The notes below the pieces were generated by a model, which was not told where the DNA came from, ran no database searches, and saw only the letters and a list, made by a program, of their open reading frames with translations. Position numbers and translations under genes: made by a program. DNA of 64,000 nucleotides from an uncultured Collinsella sp. (GTDB taxonomy: Bacteria; Actinomycetota; Coriobacteriia; Coriobacteriales; Coriobacteriaceae): positions 1 to 64,000 of the forward strand of contig URRB01000004.1 of the NCBI GenBank assembly GCA_900550195.1. The letters are read 5' to 3'. Positions 58,358 through 64,000 of the stretch are shown piece by piece (position 1 is the first letter of the stretch; each line of letters opens with the position of its first letter).

Positions 58358-60811
58358 ATGCGCGTTTCTTACGACTGGCTCAAGACCATGATCGATATTC
58401 CGGAGGATCCCAAGACCCTTTCGGACGAATATATCCGTACCGGCACCGAGGTCGAGGCGATCGACACCGTGGGCGAGTCCTTCGACCACGTGGTGACCGC
58501 CAAGGTGCTCACCAAGGCCCCGCACCCCGATAGCGACCACATGTATGTGTGCTCGGTCGACGTGGGCGACAAGAACCTCGACCCCGACGGCAATCCCGCT
58601 CCGCTGCAGATCGTCTGCGGCGCGCAGAACTTTGAGGCCGGCGACCACATCGTCACGGCCATGATCGGCGCCGTGCTTCCCGGCGACGTCAAGATCAAGA
58701 AGAGCAAGCTTCGCGGCGTCGTGTCCATGGGCATGAACTGCTCCGCGCGCGAGCTCGGCCTGGGTGGCGACCACTCCGGCATTATGATCCTGCCCGAGGA
58801 TACGCCCTGCGGTATGCCGTTTGCCGAGTACGTGGGCTCGAGCGACACCGTGCTCGACTGCGAGATCACGCCCAACCGCCCCGACTGTCTGTCCATGATC
58901 GGCATGGCTCGCGAGACCGGCGCCATCTTCGACCGCGATTTCCACGTTGAGCTGCCCGCCATCAAGGCCGAGACCGGCCGCGCGACCGACGACGAGCTTT
59001 CCGTCGAGATTGCCGACGAGGGCCTGTGCGACCGCTACGTCGCCCGCATCGTACGTAACGTGAAGGTCGGCCCCTCGCCCGACTGGATGGTCAAGCGCCT
59101 TAACGCCCTGGGCGTGCGCCCGCACAACAATATCGTCGACATCACCAACTATGTGATGATGCTCACCGGTCAGCCGCTGCACGCCTTTGACCTGTCTACC
59201 TTTGCCGAGCGCGATGGCCACCGTCGCGTGGTGGTTCGTGCCGCCCAGCAGGACGAGAAGTTCACGACCCTCGATGGCGAGGAGCGCGTGCTCGACGCCG
59301 GCATGGGCCTTATCACCGACGGCGAGCGTCCCGTGGCGCTGGCCGGCGTTATGGGTGGCATGGATTCCGAGATTGAGGACGATACCGTCGACGTGATGGT
59401 CGAGAGCGCCTGCTTCAACGCCGGCCGCACCTCGCACACCAGCCGTGACCTGTCGCTGATCTCCGACGCCTCCATTCGCTTTGAGCGCCAGGTTGACGAG
59501 ACCGGCTGCGTGGATGTCGCCAACGTTACCTGCGCGCTCATCGAAGAGATCGCCGGCGGCGAGGTTGCTCCCGGCTATGTCGACGTTTTCCCCGCGCCCA
59601 AGACCATCGACAGCATTAAGCTGCGCCTGGCCCGTGTGCACGCCATCTGCGGTGCCGACATCGAGCCCGACTTTATCGAGCGCTCGCTCACCCGCCTGGG
59701 CTGCACCGTCGAGCGCGACGGCGAGGACTTTATGGTCACGCCGCCGAGCTTCCGTCCCGACCTGCCGCGTGAGATCGACCTGATCGAGGAGGTCCTGCGC
59801 CTGTGGGGCATGGGTCGCGTCACGGCGACCATTCCGGCTGCCAAGAACCACATCGGCGGCCTGACGCGCGAGCAGAAGCTTACCCGCAAGGTCGGCGAGA
59901 TCCTGCGCGCCTGCGGCCTCAACGAGACCACGACCTTTGGCTTTGCCGCCCCGGGCGACCTGGAGAAGATCGGCATGCCCGCCGAGGGTCGCGGCTGCCC
60001 CGTGGTGCTCATGAACCCGCTGGTGGCCGAGCAGACCGAGATGCGCCGCTCGCTGCTGCCGGGCCTGCTGCAATCCGTGGCCTACAACGAGGCGCACGGT
60101 ACGCCCAACGTGCACCTGTACGAGGTCGGCAGCCTGTTCCATGGCCGCGAAAACGCCAGCCTGCCCAAGGAGACCAAGTCCGTCGCGGGCGTGCTTTCGG
60201 GCCAGTGGAGCGAGCAGTCTTGGAACATGAAGTACCGTAAACTGCGTTTCTTCTTTGGCAAGGGTATCGTCGAGGAGCTGCTCGCCCAGCTGCGCATCGA
60301 GAAGGTTCGCTTCCGTCCCGTCGAGGGCGAGGGCTATGCCTTTTTGCAGCCGGGTCGTGCGGCCGAGGTTCTGTCCGGCGGCACCGTGCTGGGTTGGGTC
60401 GGCGAGATCCACCCCGAGGCGCGCGAGGCCTGCGGCATCGACGAGGTTGTCGTTGCCTTTGAGCTTGACCTGGACAAGCTGATCAAGGGCGCCCGCAACC
60501 AAGAGAACTATCGCGAGTTCTCGCAGTACCCGGCTGTTGAGCACGATCTTGCCATTGTGGTCGACAACGCCGTGACTTGCGAGGACCTTGAGCGTCGCAT
60601 CACCAGCGCCGGCGGCAAGCTGCTCGAGGGCGTGCGCCTGTTCGATGTCTACCGCGATCCCATCCGTATCGGTGCGGGCAAGAAGTCCATGGCCTTTGCG
60701 CTTACGTATCGCTCCGACGACCATACGCTCACCAGCGAAGAGGTCGAAAAAGCGCACCAGAAGATCGTCACCAAGGTGTGCAAGGGCGTAAACGGCGAGG
60801 TCCGCGGCTAA
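58358..60811 (+). CDS. pheT: Phenylalanine-tRNA ligase beta subunit
   Basis: 817 residues, full length. Order: N-terminal segment MRVSYDWLKTMIDIP, EMAP/tRNA-binding domain (about 40-155, VCGAQNFEAGD), B3/B4 domain for editing (about 210-395), B5 domain (about 410-480), a catalytic-like core, and the C-terminal FDX-ACB domain (about 720-817, FSQYPAVEHDLAIVVD). It lies 63 bases after pheS with GAAAGGAG as ribosome site, in the T-box operon. Confidence 0.97.
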   Translation: MRVSYDWLKTMIDIPEDPKTLSDEYIRTGTEVEAIDTVGESFDHVVTAKVLTKAPHPDSDHMYVCSVDVGDKNLDPDGNPAPLQIVCGAQNFEAGDHIVTAMIGAVLPGDVKIKKSKLRGVVSMGMNCSARELGLGGDHSGIMILPEDTPCGMPFAEYVGSSDTVLDCEITPNRPDCLSMIGMARETGAIFDRDFHVELPAIKAETGRATDDELSVEIADEGLCDRYVARIVRNVKVGPSPDWMVKRLNALGVRPHNNIVDITNYVMMLTGQPLHAFDLSTFAERDGHRRVVVRAAQQDEKFTTLDGEERVLDAGMGLITDGERPVALAGVMGGMDSEIEDDTVDVMVESACFNAGRTSHTSRDLSLISDASIRFERQVDETGCVDVANVTCALIEEIAGGEVAPGYVDVFPAPKTIDSIKLRLARVHAICGADIEPDFIERSLTRLGCTVERDGEDFMVTPPSFRPDLPREIDLIEEVLRLWGMGRVTATIPAAKNHIGGLTREQKLTRKVGEILRACGLNETTTFGFAAPGDLEKIGMPAEGRGCPVVLMNPLVAEQTEMRRSLLPGLLQSVAYNEAHGTPNVHLYEVGSLFHGRENASLPKETKSVAGVLSGQWSEQSWNMKYRKLRFFFGKGIVEELLAQLRIEKVRFRPVEGEGYAFLQPGRAAEVLSGGTVLGWVGEIHPEAREACGIDEVVVAFELDLDKLIKGARNQENYREFSQYPAVEHDLAIVVDNAVTCEDLERRITSAGGKLLEGVRLFDVYRDPIRIGAGKKSMAFALTYRSDDHTLTSEEVEKAHQKIVTKVCKGVNGEVRG

Positions 60812-60919
60812 GTCCTGCGCTGGGGTATGGGTCAGCGGTGGCTGCTGCCGAGTCCTACGTGACTGCTGTTTTCGGTATAAGGCACCGTTGAGCCTGCATA
60901 TATGACACGCGCATTACAT

Positions 60920-60954
60920 AACGGCGTGCTGCTTTGTCGGCAGTGCGCCGTTTT
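60920..60954 (+). terminator. Terminator of pheST
   Basis: AACGGCG-TG-CTGC / GCAG-TG-CGCCGTT stem with a small internal loop, followed by TTT. The -35 box of the nickel transporter promoter lies in its loop. Confidence 0.7.
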
Positions 60955-61000
60955 GCTATGATAGCCCGCGGCGTGTTACGAATCTGACATTACGTAACAC
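60934..61000 (+). promoter_or_regulatory. Promoter with NikR-type operator of the nickel ECF operon
   Basis: -35 TTGTCG (60934-60939), 17-bp spacer, -10 TATGAT (60957-60962). At 60973-61000 is GTGTTAC-N14-GTAACAC, a perfect match to the spaced palindrome described for NikR of Geobacter-type bacteria. It covers about +5 to +32, a repressor position. No nikR gene is in the window. Confidence 0.8.
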
Positions 61001-61057
61001 TGGAAAGGTGATTCAAGCGGCGTTGCAATTCCGTGCGCCGATAACCGGGAGGCGTAC

Positions 61058-62143
61058 ATGCACATTCCAGATAATTATCTGTCCCCGCAGACCGATGCCG
61101 TCATGGCGGTGGCGATGGTGCCCGTCTGGGCTCACTGTATCAAGAAGGTGCGCGCCACGCTCGATCGCGAGCACATGGCTTTCCTGGGCATCTGCGCCGC
61201 ATTTTCCTTCTTGCTTATGATGTTCAACGTGCCGCTGCCCGGCGGCACCACTGGCCACGCCGTTGGTGGCGCACTCATCGCGCTGCTGCTGGGCCCCGAG
61301 GCCGCGGCTATCGCGGTTTCGGTCGCGCTGGCGCTGCAAGCGCTGCTGTTTGGCGACGGCGGCATCCTGTCCTTTGGCGCTAACTGCTTTAACATGGCCT
61401 TCGTGTTGCCGTTTGCCGCAGCCATCGTGTTCCGCGCGCTTAACAGCCGTTTGCACGACAAGAGCTGGGGCACCTCGGTTTCGGCCATCGCAAGCGGCTG
61501 GGTCGGCCTGTGCCTGGCAGCCCTGTGCGCAGCAATCGAGTTTGGTATTCAGCCGATGCTTTTCACGAATGCTTCGGGCGCTCCGCTGTACTGCCCCTTC
61601 CCGCTGTCCATTGCCATTCCGGCCATGATGATCCCGCATATGTTGGTAGCCGGCGTGGTCGAGGGCGTGGCGACTGCCGCGATCTACGGCTTTATCAAGA
61701 AGACGGCGCCGAGCGTTATCGTCGGTCCCGAGGCTTACGACGGCCTGCTGGACGCCGAGGGCGCAGCCGCCAAGAAGACCTCGCTGGTCCCCACACTCAT
61801 CCTGGTCGCCGTGCTTGTCGTGGCCACGCCGCTGGGCCTGCTGGCCACGGGTGACGCCTGGGGTGAGTGGGATGCCGAGGGCGCCGCGACCGCCGCTCAG
61901 GAGGCTGGCGACGACAGCCTGCAGGCTTCGGTCGGCCTTGACACCCCGACCTTTGCCGATGCGCTGCCTACGGGTGATTACCTGCAGGCCTATTCCGAGG
62001 AGCAGGGTCTCGGCTTTGCCGGTCAGGCTGCCATGTATATCCTGTCCGGCGTGATTGGCGTGGCGGTGCTCACCATCGCATTCCGTCTGATCTCGCTGAC
62101 GGTCAAGGAAAGCGGTGCTCATGGCGATGGTCGAGCTGCCTAG
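61058..62143 (+). CDS. nikMN: ECF nickel transporter substrate-binding membrane protein (NikM-NikN fusion, CbiM family)
   Basis: 361 residues. It begins MHIPDNYLSP, the CbiM/NikM N-terminus whose His2 binds metal. About six or seven helices follow, with GALIALLLGPEAAAIAVSVALALQAL and GDGGILSFGANCFNMAFVLP. The C-terminal extension (about 245-360, TPLGLLATGDAWGEWDAEG then a last helix) matches the PDGLE/NikN part fused to NikM. CbiM (cobalt) and NikM (nickel) are hard to separate by sequence; the NikR-type operator argues for nickel. GGGAGG precedes the ATG. Confidence 0.9.
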   Translation: MHIPDNYLSPQTDAVMAVAMVPVWAHCIKKVRATLDREHMAFLGICAAFSFLLMMFNVPLPGGTTGHAVGGALIALLLGPEAAAIAVSVALALQALLFGDGGILSFGANCFNMAFVLPFAAAIVFRALNSRLHDKSWGTSVSAIASGWVGLCLAALCAAIEFGIQPMLFTNASGAPLYCPFPLSIAIPAMMIPHMLVAGVVEGVATAAIYGFIKKTAPSVIVGPEAYDGLLDAEGAAAKKTSLVPTLILVAVLVVATPLGLLATGDAWGEWDAEGAATAAQEAGDDSLQASVGLDTPTFADALPTGDYLQAYSEEQGLGFAGQAAMYILSGVIGVAVLTIAFRLISLTVKESGAHGDGRAA

Positions 62144-62957
62144 CTGGCTTGCGGTCGAGCAGCGTTACGAGCCCACGGGCGCTCGTCATCGCGTGATGCA
62201 AAAGAACGTCCTGCACCTGGCGAGCCTGCTTGAGCGGGTTCGCCTGGGTGGAGGCGCGCACGAGGGCGGGTCGATGGTCGACCGCGCCCTTTCTTGCGTT
62301 TCGGCTCCGGTGCGCCTGGTGGGGATATTCGTTTGCGTCCTGTGCGTGTGCCTGACACAAAGCCCGCTGTACCTCATGTTGATGGCGGCCATTGCGCTGG
62401 TGCTCGTTGCCGTGCGTCCCATACGCGGGCTGCGCGCGACCTTTGTGCCGGCGCTTGGCGCCGCGGGGCTCGCAGTGGTTTTGGCGCTGCCTGCCCTGCT
62501 GCTGGGTGCTTCCGCTACGGGCGCCATGCTCAAGATCGCGCTCAAGACCTTCATTAATGTGTCGCTGGTGCTGGGCGCTTCGTGGACCCTCACGTGGAGC
62601 CGCATGTCGGCGGCGCTCAAGATGCTGCATCTACCCGACGAAGTTATCTTTACGTTTGATATGGCGCTCAAGCACATCGAGGTGCTGGGTCGTACGGCGC
62701 ACGATCTGTGCGAATCGGTCATGCTGCGCAGCGTTGGCCGTGCGCCCGAGGGATTTTCGCGTACCGATTCGATCGCGGGTATCATGGGCATGACCTTTAT
62801 CAAGGCGATGAAATGCAGCCGCGCGATGGACGAGGCTATGCTTTGCCGCGGCTTTGCCGGTGCGTATCCGGCTCCCGCGCGCGCCAGGTTTGGCTGGCGC
62901 GATGCGGCCTATGCGGCCGGCGTGGCGCTGCTGACAGTGTTGTGCGCCGTGCTGTAG
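62115..62957 (+). CDS. nikQ: ECF transporter transmembrane component (NikQ/CbiQ)
   Basis: 280 residues, EcfT family. Five or so helices and the two coupling motifs with Ala-Arg-Gly pattern: MLRSVGRAPEG (about 204-214) and the SRAMDEAMLCRGFAG stretch (about 235-249). These grip the ATPase. The GTG at 62115 has AAGGA 5 bases upstream; an ATG at 62121 is an alternative. It overlaps the end of nikMN by 29 bases, so translation is coupled. Confidence 0.88.
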   Translation: MLMAMVELPSWLAVEQRYEPTGARHRVMQKNVLHLASLLERVRLGGGAHEGGSMVDRALSCVSAPVRLVGIFVCVLCVCLTQSPLYLMLMAAIALVLVAVRPIRGLRATFVPALGAAGLAVVLALPALLLGASATGAMLKIALKTFINVSLVLGASWTLTWSRMSAALKMLHLPDEVIFTFDMALKHIEVLGRTAHDLCESVMLRSVGRAPEGFSRTDSIAGIMGMTFIKAMKCSRAMDEAMLCRGFAGAYPAPARARFGWRDAAYAAGVALLTVLCAVL

Positions 62958-62985
62958 GCGCTGCTGGTTCCGACTGGGGATGCAA

Positions 62986-63774
62986 ATGGGGAAGGGCGAC
63001 GTTTTGACGATCGATATGAATAGTGCGGCGGGCACGAACGGTGTGGGCGGCGCCGAGGTCGTTCCGCTCATCGAGCTGCGCGACGTGGTGTTCTCCTATG
63101 CGGGGCATACGGTTGTCGATGGCGTGTCGCTGCAGGTCGATCGTGGTGAACTCGTTGCCCTGCTCGGTCCCAACGGCTGCGGCAAGACGACAATCATGCG
63201 TCTTATCAACGGCCTTGAGCTCGCGGATGCCGGCGCATACCTGTTTGACGGACGCGTGGTCGATGCGGCGTATCTGAAGGATTCTGCTGCTGCTCAGAAG
63301 TTCCACCAGCGCGTAGGCTTCGTATTCCAAAACGCCGATGCCCAGCTGTTCTGCGCCACGGTCGGTGAGGAGGTCGCTTTTGGACCGGCTCAAATGGGGC
63401 TGCCGGCAGACGAGCTCGACCGTCGCGTGCACGATGCCATGGAACTGTTTCAAGTTGCCGACCTGGTCGATGCCTCGCCCTATCAGCTTTCGGGTGGGCA
63501 AAAGAAGCGTGTGGCGCTGGCGGCAGTCGTATCGATGAACCCCGATATCTTGGTTCTCGACGAACCCACCAATGGGCTCGACGAGGATTCATGCGACATC
63601 GTGGTCAACTTCTTGCTGGCCTACGTCGCGGCGGGTAAGACGGTCTTGATGAGCACGCATCACCAGGATTTGGTGCGACGCCTGGGTGCCCGTGCAATCT
63701 ATATCGATCGATATCACCATGTGGTCGAGGCGCCTTCGCCGTCGTATGGAACCGAAAGCGGTGCTACGGACTAG
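62986..63774 (+). CDS. nikO: ECF transporter ATPase (NikO/CbiO)
   Basis: 262 residues. Walker A GPNGCGKTT (about 57-65), Q-loop FQNADAQLFCATVGEEVAFGP (typical CbiO wording), signature LSGGQKKRVALA, Walker B ILVLDEPTNGLDE, switch His in MSTHHQD. It powers nickel uptake with NikMN and NikQ. The first 25 residues are a Gly/Ala/Asn-rich extension. GGGGA 5 bases before the ATG at 62986 is preferred over the ATG at 62980. Confidence 0.93.
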   Translation: MGKGDVLTIDMNSAAGTNGVGGAEVVPLIELRDVVFSYAGHTVVDGVSLQVDRGELVALLGPNGCGKTTIMRLINGLELADAGAYLFDGRVVDAAYLKDSAAAQKFHQRVGFVFQNADAQLFCATVGEEVAFGPAQMGLPADELDRRVHDAMELFQVADLVDASPYQLSGGQKKRVALAAVVSMNPDILVLDEPTNGLDEDSCDIVVNFLLAYVAAGKTVLMSTHHQDLVRRLGARAIYIDRYHHVVEAPSPSYGTESGATD

Positions 63775-63794
63775 TTGCTGCGTAGAGCGTGCGT

Positions 63795-63812
63795 AGCCGC
63801 CTGCGCGGCTTT
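63795..63812 (+). terminator. Possible terminator of the nickel operon
   Basis: AGCCGC-CTGC-GCGGCT followed by TT only: a short stem and a weak tail. Confidence 0.4.
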
Positions 63813-63822
63813 GCCGTGATGG

Positions 63823-63828
63823 TATAGT
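63823..63828 (+). promoter_or_regulatory. Putative extended -10 before the last gene
   Basis: TGGTATAGT (extended -10 TGnTATAGT) 26 bases before the ATG at 63855. Confidence 0.45.
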
Positions 63829-63854
63829 TATCCAGGTTTTTTATGGGGGTGGCT

Positions 63855-64000
63855 ATGCCAAGCTGGAACATTCATATCGCTCAGACGGAGCGTTTGCTGG
63901 AGCGCACTGGTGCGCTTGCCAATAGCGTGCGCGACCGCAATGCCTTTTTGTTTGGCTGCGTGGTTCCGGATATCTTCGTGGGCTATATGGTCCCTGGCAT
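63855..64000 (+). CDS. 5' end of a protein possibly of the zinc-dependent phospholipase C-like family (cut by window edge)
   Basis: Only 48 residues are visible: MPSWNIHIAQTERLLERTGA, then LANSVRDRNAFLFGCVVPDIF. The opening PSWNIHIA with a later FLFGxVVPDI recalls bacterial proteins annotated as zinc-dependent phospholipase C family, in which early histidine and aspartate residues bind metal. This is a tentative reading from a fragment. GGGGGTGG precedes the ATG. Confidence 0.5.
   Translation, partial: MPSWNIHIAQTERLLERTGALANSVRDRNAFLFGCVVPDIFVGYMVPG

Noticed and set aside
60812..61057. Cobalamin riboswitch before the CbiM-like gene
   Set aside because: No B12-box-like sequence was recognised. 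The region is accounted for by a terminator, a promoter and a NikR-type palindrome.

Overview
The window is GC-rich, densely coded DNA. It looks like a gut-dwelling anaerobic actinobacterium of the class Coriobacteriia, most likely Collinsella; this is an inference from gene content, not a database match. Pointers are rubrerythrin without visible respiratory genes, two mannose-family PTS systems, several GntR/UTRA regulators, a T-box in front of pheST, a DUF4012 protein, and many short palindromic intergenic repeats. No rRNA, CRISPR array, integrase or transposase gene was seen.

Layout. 1-14.7 kb is mostly housekeeping: tRNA-Asp, an Rrf2 regulator, a MutY-like glycosylase, rubrerythrin, a membrane protein bracketed by two 180-bp repeats, rmuC, an ABC exporter, nth, mfd, a PAP2 phosphatase and a threonine aldolase. 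14.7-29.5 kb and 39.9-44.6 kb are catabolic. They hold four FrlB-like SIS-domain proteins, two complete mannose-family PTS systems (one with EIIA and EIIB fused), four GntR/UTRA regulators, a HAD phosphatase, an EamA transporter and a YitT protein, with recQ inserted. 29.5-39.7 kb carries a 2-hydroxyacid dehydrogenase, metA, a DUF559-like protein, 5-formyl-THF cyclo-ligase, a hicAB pair, an odd zinc-ribbon/EF-hand/YD-repeat membrane protein and a large M16C protease. 45-49.6 kb is a small accessory, possibly defensive, block: an AlbA_2/ATPase regulator behind a duplicated six-iteron array, an SRA-like HNH nuclease, and small unknowns. 49.7-64 kb returns to core functions: tRNA-Val, an EamA transporter, DUF4012, glmM, an M32 carboxypeptidase, T-box-pheST, and an ECF nickel transporter behind a NikR-type palindrome, ending in a cut gene.

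How the genes work together. The PTS plus SIS-deglycase combination matches the logic of Salmonella gfrABCDEF and Bacillus/E. coli frl. There, glycated amino acids (Amadori products such as fructoselysine or glucoselysine) are imported and phosphorylated, then cleaved to glucose-6-phosphate and free amino acid. Each GntR gene sits next to a transport or deglycase unit. The intergenic regions carry distinct direct-repeat half-sites (TGTAT, TATAACG, TAGAACA) that look like their operators. One half-site type occurs in both PTS clusters, so the two clusters may be one regulon.

The intergenic space is rich in structured repeats: three 64-bp palindromes (GAGCGTGGA arms), CCACCACAAAGG-arm palindromes with a GGGACAG core, a 62-bp element with a GACGCTGC box, and the 180-bp element. 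No mobility gene for them is present in the window.
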